Shown here: positions 1-12,840 of the stretch, piece after piece | How the letters are laid out: the number at the start of each line of letters is the position of its first letter | Position numbering within the stretch: position 1 is the stretch's first letter | Assembly (NCBI GenBank): GCA_022393335.1 | Contig: JAJEKB010021677.1 | Coordinates: 111,198-175,197, forward strand | DNA length: 64,000 nt | Source: Macrotrachela quadricornifera | Lineage: Eukaryota > Rotifera > Eurotatoria > Philodinida > Philodinidae | Reading direction: 5' to 3' | Notes under the pieces: model-generated | What the model saw: only the letters and a program-made list of their open reading frames with translations | The model's database searches: none | Told to the model about the DNA's origin: nothing | Program-made: the position numbers and the translations under genes

Positions 1-3000
1 ACATGTTTCTGATAATCAAAACTGCTATAATGTCAGTATATATTCTATATATAATATGGAGAGTAGAAGGGTAATTAAATCGAGTCGCGCACAATGCGGA
101 ATGAATAAAATTGTTTCATTTTAATGGAAATAGAGTTCTGACACCAAACATAATGAAATGGGAAGGACAAAATCGAATCCCGGCAAGGGACCGTTTTGTC
201 CTCTTATACGCCCCCTCCTTTGTTTTTAAAATAGGCGGTATGAAAACCTCTACAAAAAATCTCTAAACAAACACACACTGATTTATTCTGATACCATAGT
301 TCATACTCACTATGAACAAACTTGATGATTGTGCCACTACCCATCGTATTGAATATAATAAAAAATATTCCGAGAATTTTTTGTTTTACAAGTGAGATCT
401 TTTTGCATAGATTTTGTAAAGATCTCTATGATGCATCTTTTAACATAAACTTCAGGATCGTATGTTTTTCTGAAGCTGAGATATATACAAAATAAAGTCT
501 TCGAAATATTTTTTGTTATGCTCATTATCACCATCATGGAGTTTGTTCATTTTGAGTATGAATTATGCCATGAGATCAAATCAGCAAGCGTTTATTCTGA
601 CATATTTGTAGAGCTTTTTACGCCTTATCTTTAAGACAAAATTCTAAATTTGTATCATTTGTCTACGACAAGATATGTACGAGATCCATTCTGCGTCATA
701 TTGATTAATTTCGAAAATTTTAACACCACATTCTTGTCTTTATATTTTTAGTATTATAAGGGAGGATGTTATTCAATTATATATCATTAGAAAGGCAGTC
801 ACGAGTATTCAAAGCTGATATAAAAACATAACGAATAGATATTGTTCTAGGCGTCCGTATAAACGAATTTCGTCGCGCCTCAAAACTTATGAAACATCCT
901 ATATATTTCGATTTATTATTAAGTTGAAGGAAAATGTTTTTCCTCTCATTTACATACGATCAAAAATGTTGTAAAGTGCTTTCTGCAATGCTTTCGAGGT
1001 ATATAACAATAATAATCGATAGTTTCAATTTGTTTTTTGTAGAAGATCGATTAATAGAAACTCGAAATCGTATTTAAATATCTTCCTTTGGGTTCTAAAA
1101 GAGAAAGTACATTTGAAAACAGTGGAAACTTGAATTACAACAAGATTTTGTGTCTGTTTTGCTAAATGAAATAAAATCATTGATTTTATAAAAATGTGCA
1201 TTTGAAAGTATGTTATTTCAGAATATTGTAATGTTAATTGGATATAACTACATAGTTATTTATTGAAATAGATCTTTTCATAGCGTTTTACAGAGGATTA
1301 TACGAATCATCTTTTAAAGAAAAATCAATTATATACATCATCATTTGATAAAAATATTCGAAAAATACTTAGAGATACATTTGTTGTGCCTCATCCGTTA
1401 TTTTACTTCGAAATTTAAAAAACATCAGTCATATTGATTTAAAATAAGCAGCTGTAATTTTTCATTGTTGAGAAGAGGGAATGAAGATGTATCTTCAATA
1501 TATTTTATTGGTTTTCTAATATCGATTTTTGAAATATTTTTCTTCATCTTTGTAAATCTCAAAGAAAATGTTCTTTTGTAAAACATGATTTAAAAGAGAG
1601 GGTTGAAGTGTTTACGGGAAGAAATTTGAATCCATTTCCTACCCATAAACCGTGATCAACATTTCAATTAATTAATTCGTCTCTAGTTAGTTAATTGATT
1701 ATCATAATTCTTGACAGAAAAGTTCTTAGAATCATCATAGAGGATGAGATGTGAAGTCGAAAGACGAGCACATTTGATGACAGACATGTTTTTATGCTAC
1801 TATTATAGATGATGTACAACTCAACTCTACTTAAACTATCTACGGAGTATATCCTTATTGGAGTTCTATGCTCTAAAGTAAGAAATAATGTCCAAGTATA
1901 TTTGATATATATCTCCGAAAAGCAAAAGTTAGTTACTATAGGTAACCCCCTTTGACACTCTAGAAGAACATTTCAAAAATAATAATTATACCATTTGATA
2001 GCACATGAAAGACTATACCAGCTTCTGTCTTTGTAATTTACTTTATGATTGAATAATATGAAAATAAATTGAGTATAATGAAAGTACATCCATATTCACA
2101 TTCTCAAAGATTGAATTTTGTCACTAAAATAGACAATAGTTCTTCAGATTTTTTATCATTGTAAACTTAACTTTTTAACGTAGTGATTATATATACTTCA
2201 AGAGCTCGAAATTCTCTATCATCCCATACATTTATGTATCATTTTGCATTGATGCATTAAGACATAATCTAAATACAGTGAAGAAATGTTAACTATTTCA
2301 AGAGCGATCACAATATATCATTATTTTTGTGAAAATTTATTATGTATGAAACATATGCTAATAAAAATACAAAAATATGCAGATTTTTCCATACTTGTCA
2401 ATTGAAGATGTTTTTATTGTATTAAATTATTTTCCAGCAAATAAATGCAAAGTGACTTAAAAATGTATGGGATAATAGAGAATTTAGGCTCTGTCAGAAT
2501 ATATAATTATTTCGAAAAAAAGGTGTTTCTATATTATTGAAAGATATAAAAACCTGGAAAGATCGTATTTGGGAATGTAGACATAGAGGTACCTTCATTA
2601 TACTCAATTTATTTCCATATTATTCAAGTATAAACTACAAAACAACTACAGAAGTCGGTATAGAATTTCATGTACTATCAAAGAGTATAATTAGCCTTTT
2701 TTTAGGTATGTTTAGAAAATTAGCAGCAGTAGGTACATCATGTTTAATAGTGGAGGAATTGCACTAATAGTTTTTTTTTTATCAGAAAAAAGAACAGGGA
2801 TAAAAGTGAAGTTTTTTTCATAGGAGTTGTTGGAGAAAGAGAATTAAAAGCTTCACTAGAATACATATTATTCATCTAAAATTTCTCCAGTTCGTAGGTC
2901 TTCAATCAGTGATTAATTGAAAATGCATAGTAACAACTTTCTAAACAGATATGCTCTTAAAAAGATTATTTGAAAAACTTATAAAAAAAATCAGATCATG

Positions 3001-4143
3001 ATATATTATAATAAACGATTCAATGCATCTCTATCTCTTTTTTTCAACAATGAAAACCATAATTATCTATTTTTTTCTAACAAAACTTCTTCAAAAAATA
3101 CTCATTTGACCTTTTTGTCAAAAATGATCCCTATATAATAGTGACGCATAAGAATAGAATAGATCTTATCTTCCATTTTATTATTATTCAATTAGTTGAA
3201 GTACAGAGTGGAAAATAATATTCTCCCGACTGCAGAGAGGGTGATACGGAAAAAAATAGAAGTTTCACCAAAGGTTTTCAGGTTGGAGGAATCAATCATA
3301 TTGGTTAAAATTAGCTGGTAGTGTTGTACATGTGGTTTTTTCCGAAGTCTGTCTGTATATTTATGTACCTAAACCAATTGGAGAATGCAGCCAACTAGAT
3401 TAAGGCCCAACTCTCACCCAAAATTTTATTTTTCACTTAGAATATCCAATCTTAATGAAACTTACAGAGAAGATGTATCTTTGGTTGGGCACCCCGTGAT
3501 AAAAATTTCAGCTTGAAATCGTGAGCCTTTCAAGAGATAGCTTCGGATTAAGGTCAAAAATATAGGTCTTCATGCATCTCAGATTTCTCCACCATTTTAA
3601 ATGCGAGGAAACTCGAGCTGGTTTTAAAATGTATCCGAGACTTGGGGCTACAACTTAACAGAGTTCGATTTTTTAATTTTTCTGCAGTTTAGTTTTTAAA
3701 GAACTTCTCCGGTATGATATGAAACGAGTAGGGTGTAAGTTCTCAAACATTTTCTTTTCATTTGGCATCAATCATGAAATTGAAAAATCCGACTCTGTTA
3801 AATGGTAGTATTAGACATTAGCTACAATTTAAAATAAACCCGAACTATCTAATTTTCAAACTGGCGAAGAAATCTGGGACGCGCAGAAACATAAAAACAA
3901 AAAATCTCATTTTGAGAAAAACCTTAAATACTTTTTAGAAGTGTATTTCATGACTTTTCATCTAGTAATAGTGTTTTTCTACTACCATAAACAATAAAAG
4001 ACATTGAAATCATTACGGTTGAAAATATTGCGACAAAAATGAATTATCAGATCCATCTAAATGACATGTGATTAACGAATTATATGATAGTAATGTAACT
4101 AGTATTTTTAAAATTTAAGATAACAGTGTTCATATTTCGATAA
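1..4143. other. AT-rich intergenic DNA, no gene recognised
   Basis: No open frame here resembles a known protein, and none shows the coding texture or GT-AG structure of the genes further right. Around 3655-3810 there is a degenerate inverted pair (the sequence following ACTTAACAGAGTTCGATTTT and its approximate reverse complement about 130 bp later), probably a decayed DNA element. The rest is plain AT-rich sequence. Confidence 0.5.
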
Positions 4144-4418
4144 TCAATCATCACTACCTACTTCATAGATATCAGTAATATCACCATCCGATAGTTCTAA
4201 TGTAATATCATTGACAATGCAATCGAGATTTTCCTCATTTTGGATATATGCAATTTCACCATCACTTTCAGTTAAAACAGTACTTGCAGCAACTATTTCT
4301 TTTGTTTTTTCTCGTTTTAAATGTCTTTTTTTAGTTTGTGAAATACAAGAATTTCTCAAAATATCAAGATGTTCGAAAGATGTCGTTTTCCTTAAATGAA
4401 GATTTTCAGAGAAATCTC
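4144..4418 (-). CDS. possible terminal exon of an unrecognised acidic protein
   Basis: On the minus strand a frame opens right after a 3' splice-site-like TTTTAG near 4419 and runs about 90 residues to a TGA at 4144-4146. The predicted peptide has a basic stretch (KKRHLKREK) followed by a strongly acidic tail ending SDGDITDIYEVGSDD. That composition is unlike random AT-rich translation, which gives mostly K, N, I, F and Y. I do not recognise a family and found no upstream exon. It could be the last exon of a decayed gene or a chance frame. Confidence 0.25.
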
Positions 4419-4429
4419 TCTAAAACTCT

Positions 4430-5939
4430 TAAAATCCATCGTAAAATAAATAAACTACAGTGCATTCGGTAGCGGACGTGATTTTCTATCATATACGCTA
4501 TTTAAAAAGATCGATAAATTTGACCAAAATCAACTTTTTTTGAATGTGAGCTGAGCCTTAAAGTAAAAAAATTTAGAGTCAAATTGGAGTTTAATAAGTT
4601 AATAAATAATTAATAGTTATTTTTATTTTTATTATTTTTCTTAAAACGGTTGCTGCAAAATTTTTACCAGGTAATTAATAATAAATAATATATGAACGCT
4701 CTCCAGTAAAACTCCATCAAAGATAGTTGGGTATGGAGAATCTAAATTTGAGGTTGGTGTTTTAATAGTGGTCGTTATTAAATAATGATAAATGAATAAA
4801 TCATAGTTTGTTATAAAACTTGATAGATAGTTATCAATCGCTGAAAATGCGAATTTGAAGTCAGAAAGACTTTTCTAATTTGACTCTTCACTGTTTTTTG
4901 ATGAACTCATTATTTTAAGTTTGATCAAAGAATATTTGAGGTTCGTAAACTTATGTTCGAGGTTCATTCTAATATAAAGGTTTTTCTTTGTTGACTACTA
5001 CACGTGAGATCTTTTGAGTAAGATTTATATAGACATATGTTAAAAGACAAAGTTATCGCTTGAAGTCTTGTTGTTTAGTCTCCATAGGCATCAACCATAA
5101 AACGACATTGAAAATCAACGAAGATTTTTCCTAGATTACAATATAACCTACTCTATTTATAGCAATTGTTAAATAGTTTTCCTTTGTTCTAAATATCTTC
5201 TTTATGAACATATCAATAAATGTCCAGTAACTTTCAAAGGAAATTAATCATAGGTGGCCGACAAACGACTAGACGTTGATTTAAAAGATTATTCTAAAGC
5301 ATAGTTTTGAAATAAATATTAGATGATTTAGATGGATTTTCGAAAGAACTTAATTAAAGTTAATTTTAGAATGAATTCGACAGTATATCATTTTGTTCAA
5401 ATAAAAAAGAAATTGAAACCTATAGTCAGAGCTATACAATATTATCTAGATGTTAAAAGTTTTCGATAGTGAATTGATACATTAGGAATGAACTAGTGTT
5501 TGTGCGAATCAGAATTCTGATGTGACAGATGATGCACAAGAAAATAAATCATGTATGGAAGTGGCTAGCCATGAGTGACCGATGAACGATTAGATGTTGA
5601 TTTGAGAAGCGTATCGATACTGTTATGAATGATAGTTTCAATTTTTTGAGCAATTGTCAAATGATTTGATCGTTGAGAAATTACAATTCGTTTTTGGACA
5701 TTTCATGTATCACAAGCTCTCCAGTACAGAACTTATGAATGCTAATACGGTGTTATTTGCTCATAACAAGGTAAACAGGAATAGATATGCAGTTATATCG
5801 TCCAAAAAATGTTCAAGAACTCTCCGTACTCTAAGTGAAAGAAAGAAACTTTTATTTTTGAAATAATGGTGATTTGAGGTAAGGTCATCTATATTCAGCC
5901 TAGTTACAATACGAAACTTGATCATCAAATCCCAACATC
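4430..5939. other. intergenic DNA, nothing recognised
   Basis: AT-rich sequence between the possible exon at 4.1-4.4 kb and the foldback element at 5.94 kb. Short open frames have no coding texture. No RNA gene or repeat array is visible. Confidence 0.4.
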
Positions 5940-5942
5940 TAA

Positions 5943-6563
5943 CGAGGGAACCTTTCCAACTGTCTAATGGTTTTTTGAATGAAACGCGCTGGGTTCTAGG
6001 TTATCGACTGTACTGATTCCGAATATTGGTATGCGAAGTGCCCTTAGGCCTTCTGTTCGGAGTTATGGACATTTTGCTGGATTTTTAGCCTATGACATGA
6101 TATATACTGAAAAATCGAGTGACGATATTTCGAGCTGAGATTTTCCCCAGAGATAGGTCTATTTACCAATAGAAAGCTCTGAAAATTTCAGCTCAAAAGA
6201 ATGTTTCTTACTCAAGATATTATACTCCCAAAAAACACACATATCCTGTAAACAATGCTGGAATATTTTGGTTTTTGAGAGTTTAATATCTTGAGAAAGA
6301 AACATTCTTTTGAGCTGAAATTTTCAGGGCTTTCTATTGGCGAATAGATCTATCTCTGGGCAAAACCTCAGCTCGAAATATCGTCACTCGATTTTTCAGT
6401 ATATATCATGTCATAGGCTAAAAATCCAGCAAAATGCCCATAACTTTGGACAGAAGGCCTAAGGGCACTACTCATACCAATATTCGGAATCAGCACTGTC
6501 GATAACCTAGAACCCAGTACGTTTCATTCAAAAAGCGATTAGACAGTTGGAAAGGTTCCCTCG
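5943..6563. mobile_element. 621-bp foldback MITE, TAA target duplication (PIF/Harbinger-like)
   Basis: Two long arms, each roughly 280-300 bp, are inverted copies of each other. The left end reads CGAGGGAACCTTTCCAACTG and the right end is its reverse complement, CAGTTGGAAAGGTTCCCTCG. The element is flanked by TAA on both sides (5940-5942 and 6564-6566), a 3-bp TWA duplication of the kind made by PIF/Harbinger transposases. It has no coding capacity, so it is a non-autonomous miniature element. A related element with the same terminal core (CGAGRGAA then CCAACTGTCTAAT) lies at 52652-53102. Confidence 0.75.
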
Positions 6564-6566
6564 TAA

Positions 6567-9030
6567 GTGACATTTTATTCTGGTTTATCAAAGGAGCATT
6601 GAAAGGCGATTAGCATTTTTCATAACATCTATGTTATCTGATTATCCTAGCATATTCGAATTCGTTCATCTAGATTGCTTTCAAATTGAAAGAATTTACG
6701 AATATCCTGTATCATAGCTCGCTGAAACTCTTTAAATTCAGTTTGTCTCTTTCAAAAAGACGAGTTGTTTGATTGTGACTGATCATTTAATCCATCAAAT
6801 TAAAAACTCAATTATGTTTAATTTAAATTTAATGATCAATAAGTATTGTGCAGACTCCTGTTTTAACAAAAATAAATTCGATTGTTGCATATATACTCAA
6901 TCTCTCAATCGTTTGCGGGATTTCTTTGAAGTAATCTGTTGTTTTTTTTCTTGCTGAATACTCGTAGCATCTTGGTTATTGACTATTTCGGTAAGAAAAT
7001 CAGCGTTACCATTGAATTCTTGTGAACACATTATTATTTCAACTAATTTTGTACTTTATATCGTTGTTTACTCTTTGCTGATATTTTCTATCATTGGGAC
7101 ATATTAGTCATCAAAATCAAATCGATTCGGTTATATACCAATCATCTTGATACAATCAGAAAAAGTACAGTGAATGAACTATTGAACAATTTATTAAGGC
7201 TGAATGGGAGACCGACTAACTATATATGGTGCATTGAAGCTATGCTGACAAATGAATAGGTACTTATACGGTAGATTTATTGAAAGTATGTCAAACTAGA
7301 ATAAAAGTCTATAGCAAAACTATCATTAATTGAATTTTTACAGAAAATATAAGACTGCACAATATCCATGTTGTAATTAACTTGATCTGATAAAAGACAT
7401 ATTGTAATACTTTTCTAACTAAAGAAAAAAGTCAGCGATTTTTAGTTTAATATATAATTCTTTATTGAAACGGTTATTATGAGAGATCGTTGAAGATTAC
7501 TGTTTACAGTAAAAGGATATTGTATGAAACAGTATATTTGAGAATAATGCACAGAATTACTGATTTGACAAATATGGTTTTCATTTTAAAATTTAAAATC
7601 ATTAACATTTTTATTGATGCTTTCTCAAAATCCTGTTGACTTTTATTCTAACTCGATTTTCACTGTATTGTATTTTTAAATAATATCAAATTAGATGTTA
7701 GTTTTTCTCCTAATTTTATACATTCTCTCAAATCAGTTTGCTAAAATAAAGTGAAGATTGACTTTCAACATTGGTATTGCATTCTAATCAAAGTATAAAT
7801 TACAATGTTTGCAGTGCATCATAATATTTTAAAAGCAAGATACATATGAGTACAGAAATAATCAATCGGAGTTTTCATAAAACTATGATAAATTTACTTC
7901 AATATTTTTTATAGATGACGAAGAAGAGTTGTTTTAAACAACATTACATCTTATATTTCATACTTGACTTTAGGAGTGTAGACAGGTGGCATCTGATGAC
8001 CAATGTGTTACTCAATTTCACGTTTTGATAAAGCTACTTCTGCCAAACGAGACATTGGATCCGACTAATGTAGTTTGTATGGTTAGTTACAAGAAATTAC
8101 ATTTCAAAGTGGAAGAGAATATTGTTTGACATAATAGTCTGAGAATCATATTTTCAAGTTTTCATACACAAATTCCTACCGAGTGATAGTCTTTGACATA
8201 GATATAATAAATAAGATTTATTCCATAAAGAAGTAAATTAAAAGAATGATTAGCATTTATATATGAATCACAGATAGCAAATATTTCTATAAAAGGATAA
8301 TAGGTAAAGAATGGACGTTAGCTTTCTATCTTTCAAATGATTAAGAACACTGAAATATAAAATAATTACAATCGAAATTCTGTTCAGTAATAATCATAGA
8401 AAATTTTCTTTCAGAAAAGGGCGAGCGAATCTGTAGGATGAGCGCTACTTGTTAGTTTAACTTCTAATCATTATAATTGTCCTTTTTTGTTCAGGAAGAA
8501 GCGATAATTAATTATCAATTTTTTTTACACTGTTTTTATATTTTATGAGAAAATGTTTTTATTTTTCATGCTAGGATAAAGATTAACAGTTAGATCTTAG
8601 GCTTTTTGAATACTTATCAGTTGGATCAACGTTCATCCAACCGTTTTTACAACATCAACTACGCTAACATTCTATCCTTGACATCTTCGAACTTTTCAAC
8701 ATTTTTTTTTTTCGACATTACTCAGTATATTCTTTCCATCAGCAGTAAGATTTGACATGATTATTTTGAATAATAAAAAGAATAATAACTCGTCACTAAA
8801 GAAAAACACTGTGATCGAATCGAGATGGATTATCTATTTTATTTTCTTTCACTATCTTTCTCTCTCTCACATACACACACAATTTCATTGTATGATAAAT
8901 AAACTTACTATTTGAGCAAATTATACGAAAATCTAAACGTTCACGAAGCACATTTTTCTTCATAAAAAATTAATATAATCAATTTTTGTTTGATCATTTG
9001 TTGAACCAAATTATTGTTGTTTTAATAAAT
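6567..9030. other. intergenic DNA with one short repeat remnant
   Basis: No gene recognised. Near 8415-8455 the sequence GAGCGCTACTTGTTAG and its left neighbour resemble the right end of the CTCGTAGA-terminal repeat family found at 42160, 47270 and 61427, so a fragment of that family probably sits here. A (CTCTCTCACA)-like stretch near 8865-8881 is simple sequence. Confidence 0.4.
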
Positions 9031-9039
9031 TTGATACTC

Positions 9040-10500
9040 ATTTTATTAAAACTGATGTTAGTTGATCACCAAAATCATCCATTGATTTATATAAACATAA
9101 TAATTTTGTTACCTAAAAAAGAGAGAATAAAACATATTTAATTGAATTAATAAATTTTATTTTATTTACTTGAACAATTGTAAATTTCGTATAAACATTA
9201 TTAATGCTTCTTTCATTTTTTTTTGTACAAAGAAATAATTGAATAGCTTGTGTTAATAGAAGAAAACAATCAGCAGCATTATTTTCTTCTAAATTTTGAT
9301 CATGCAACCATTCTTTTAAATGATTTAAATTATAACTAATAAAGAAAAATAAAATTTATTTATTTTTTTTTAATATGAAAATAAAATTTACCGAATTTAA
9401 AGAGTTTTAATCCAATTACAACAATCACTTCGTACAAGTAAACCACAAAAAGCTTGAGCATCAATTATATAAAATATCTTTAATAAATAAAAATTTAACT
9501 AAATGAAATTTATTCAAAGATATTTTTTTTATTTATTAATAGTTTTTTTGGTTACTTGTTTAAGAAGATCTTATGTTGAAAATTTTGATCATCTATCATT
9601 AGGAGTTGGTGTTGATGAAATTAGTTCAATAAATGTAATTCCATTTGACTCAAGATTTTTATGTTCAATAATATCCGGAACTGAAAAAAAGAAAAATAAA
9701 TTTTATTATTTTCTATTAATGAAAATAAAATCTCATACTAATCATTGGTAATAATTTCGCCTTAGTTTGTTTAAAAATTTCATCATATAAATGAACAACA
9801 AGATCAGCAAATATTGATTGATAATCAGTTAAATCAAAATTTCTTAATGCTTGTTCATTTTGTTTTGATATTTCTATTTATTAATAAAAAATTTTATTTT
9901 AATTTTATTTTCATTAATAAATAAAATACTTCTTCACCACTATATTATTGTGATGTATGAAGAAATCGAATCTGTATTTGTTATTCATAAAATAGGTTAA
10001 TCAATATCTTCATTTCTCTAGATTAATTTAATAGGAATAAAACAATAAAAATATTATTTTCTTTACTTGTGAAACTTTTTTGATTTTTTGTTTTGCTACA
10101 ACTGATAAAAATCTCGCAACATTTGCTTCATCATCAACAAAATCAATATATGGAATACACATAAAAAAAAAGTATATAAGCTGGAAGATCAGGAAGATGT
10201 TTTGCAGCTAGATGAGATTTTAGTTCTATTATTTTACAAAATAAGAAAAAAATATTTTGTTTTTGAACGAAGAAAAACAAAAACAAACTAAGAATAACTG
10301 CATCAGTAATATGTTCTATTTCTTGTGGATTAGATTTAATCATTCCATAATAACATTTCTTGTATTTTGACGATGAAAATCAATACTTTCATGTGGATTT
10401 CCTGCTGTTACACCTGTTATTGTTGTTGTTGTTATTGACATTGAATTTAATAAATTTATTTGATTAGTAAATGATGGAATCCCATTTGTAAGACCATTTT
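9040..10500 (-). pseudogene. MYO5: class V myosin pseudogene (3' part, cargo-binding DIL/globular tail)
   Basis: Several minus-strand exons separated by short GT-AG introns together match the globular tail (dilute domain) of class V myosins, the actin motor that carries organelles. Recognisable pieces in gene order are HLPDLPAYILF (near 10190), DFVDDEANVARFLSVVAK (near 10110), the RFLH...YSGEE region (near 9960), ALRNFDLTDYQSIFADL (near 9810), a PMI/IPDIIEH junction across an intron, FYIIDAQAFCGLLVRSDCC (near 9450), IRYNLNHLKEWLHDQNL (near 9310) and TIVQVTKLLCLY (near 9110). The frame is broken by in-frame stops at 9945-9947, 9589-9591, 9571-9573 and 9397-9399. The last sits where functional myosins have the Q of the QIRYN motif, a simple CAA to TAA change. 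The motor and neck regions are absent from the window. Confidence 0.8.
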
Positions 10501-10558
10501 GAAGAACTTATTCTCAAGATACATTTTCTAGAAATATTAAATAATTTTTGTTGATTTA

Positions 10559-11173
10559 CAGGCAGGCTCAATTGGTTTTCCCCCTTTAGTATTTTTCACT
10601 TCTTTTCACTATTTTCTATCCTCGTCTCAAAACCAAACCCATAGAAAGAAAGCACAGATTCGATTGCATCTTCTGATATAGGACCATCATGGTTTTGATA
10701 GGAATGGAAACGAGAAAAATGCATCGAAAGAAAAGATAGTACTTTTTTCGCTGCACAGTTATACACAACTCTCACCGTGCAAATGACGCTGTAATGTGAA
10801 ATATGATACATATTGAATTTTATACCAAATAAACGCCCACGAAAAGCTGGATCTATTGAGGTGCTAACTACAGTCCTAGATCCAGCTTTTCGTGAGCTTT
10901 TATTTGGTATAGATGTCAATATGTATCATATTTCACATTATAGCGTCATTTGCACGGTGAAAGTTGTGTATAACTGTGCAGCGAAAAAAGTACTATCTTT
11001 TCTTTCGATGCATTCTTCTCGTTTCCATTCCTATCGACTCCATGATGGTCCTATACTAGAAGATGCAATCGAATCTGTGCTTTCTTTCTATGGGTTTGGT
11101 TTTGAGACGAGGATAGAAAATAGTGAAAAAAAGTGAAAAATACTAAAGGGGGAAAACCAATTGAACCTCACTG
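10559..11173. mobile_element. 615-bp near-perfect foldback element (Tc1/mariner-type MITE)
   Basis: The whole element is one palindrome: two arms of about 295 bp around a spacer of about 20-25 bp near 10865. Its ends are CAGGCAGGCTCAATTGG on the left and the reverse complement of CAGTGAGGTTCAATTGG on the right, and it is flanked by TA at 10557-10558 and 11174-11175. Ends starting with CAG and a TA duplication are typical of Tc1/mariner elements. The arms differ at only a few percent of positions, so the palindrome is young or maintained. Because it is a palindrome, mirrored 107-codon frames appear on both strands. No transposase is encoded. It lies just upstream of the myosin V remnant. Confidence 0.8.
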
Positions 11174-11175
11174 TA

Positions 11176-12840
11176 ATTAAAAAAAAATTAAATCACATCT
11201 TGAAAAATTTTAAGTCGTAAAGTATTCCTATTTGTTTATCAGACTATTACTCTTAACTTAATGAGATCAAACGAATAAAACCGCCTATGTAATGAGACTC
11301 AGAAGAAAACCGACGTTTTACTGTGATTTTACCGGGTTCGGTTACCGGCTCCCATTACTGCGGTAAACCGCGATTTACCATTGATTGTTTTTTATAGTTA
11401 AGTGACACTTTGATTATGATACTGTGCTGCTCATATAGTAGCTCTTTTCGGAAAAAGACTACAGTTCAACTTTGTAATTACTCTTTCATCTAAATTTTAA
11501 TTTTAAGCTAATGATGAAACATATTTACATGTTCAAGCATTTTAGAGCCCATCTTTTGATCTTAAGTAGATCTCGATAAGCTATGAATAACCTAAAAAAG
11601 ATTCATTCCCTCGTGTCTTTATTCATGAGATATCACATTTTTAATATCTATATAACAGTGGGTAATAATATGATAAATGATTGCTTCATGAAAAATAGTA
11701 GAGATATCACTCCTTACATTTATATCGTCCTGATCAGACGTGTTTTGTCTTTCTTTTCTCTTCTCTTCTATTCTGCTGTCTTTTCTACCACGTTCTATAG
11801 CCATGGTCTTTTGTCCTTAAAGTTCATTTTTTTTATGAAATTAAGGAATTTGTCTGGTGATCAATTAATTGTTTGTGCTAATATTGTAAAGAGAGTCAAG
11901 TCAAAAAGAGATACTTCGTACGAATGTATTCAATGTGATGTAGGGTTGTGACTTATAGACTGTTTTGAGGGCTATTATACTTTAAAAACGTTCTGAACCA
12001 TGTATCTTCTGATATTCTTGCGAAATAAACATTAATTTCTAATTACACAAACTTTTGCTATATAAAAATAATCCCGATCTCAAAGGGTAAAGGGTACTTA
12101 TCCTTTTGTAGTTTTTCATATCTCACTGAGGTCTACCATATGCATAAAGTCCGAACTCAAAAGCAATTTGATAGTTGAAAAGATTCACTCGATGGGTTTC
12201 ATTGCAGCTGCCGACAAGATCTTGTCTGGTCGATTCGTTGGAATCTGACTATTTCTAATATATTCGACATTGGATCCGATAAGAACTAATAGTGGAAACT
12301 CTAGACTTGGTATTTACGAATTTTGTTGAAATACTTCGACATTTCTAACTATGGATTATCTTGAAGTTTCATTTACTTCCAAATTCAGTCTTCGATAATT
12401 GAAAGGGATTGACTTGAAACTTGTCGATTGAATGAAAGTGTTTAAGATGCGCATCGGATTTACTGATAAGTAAAGCAATAAAAAATAACATAGTCAATCT
12501 ATATTAAAGAAGAAGAAGAAAATATGTCAGACGAGGCAGACTTTTGTTCAAACAGTATATTCCTGAAACAGTGAACAAATATAGCTTAAAGATATACAAA
12601 GTGGTTAGTTGCTATCAATAGGTGGACTTGATATTATGTGATTTAGCAGCAGTGTCCAGCTCACAGTGGGCAACTTTCGTATAGCAGGCGGACATGTAAG
12701 TTTCATGCTCTGAAACGGGTTTTTATTGCTCAAAAGTGGTTATATATCACTTAGAAAATCATCTTTAAGCAAGTAAAACACTTTTTGAAAAAAAAATTTT
12801 TTCATGAAAATCACCTGTGTGGTACCCTTGCCAAAATCTT
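11176..12840. other. intergenic DNA with a small CpG-rich inverted repeat
   Basis: No gene recognised. At about 11276-11390 there is a locally GC-richer block (ACCGGGTTCGGTTACCGG, GCGGTAAACCGCG) with imperfect inverted flanks around a CCGC...TAATG core, perhaps an old MITE. The 122-codon frame at 11583-11951 has random AT-rich composition and is not called as a gene. Confidence 0.35.

Noticed and set aside
9503..9751. 82-codon plus-strand frame resembling a secreted protein
   Set aside because: It is antisense to the myosin V pseudogene exons, which give a much better protein match on the minus strand.
10596..11136. Two mirrored 107-codon frames on opposite strands
   Set aside because: They are the same sequence read in the two arms of a palindromic mobile element, spanning its centre; no domain is recognisable.
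11583..11951. 122-codon plus-strand frame
   Set aside because: Composition is that of random AT-rich sequence, with no domain and no promoter or splice context.
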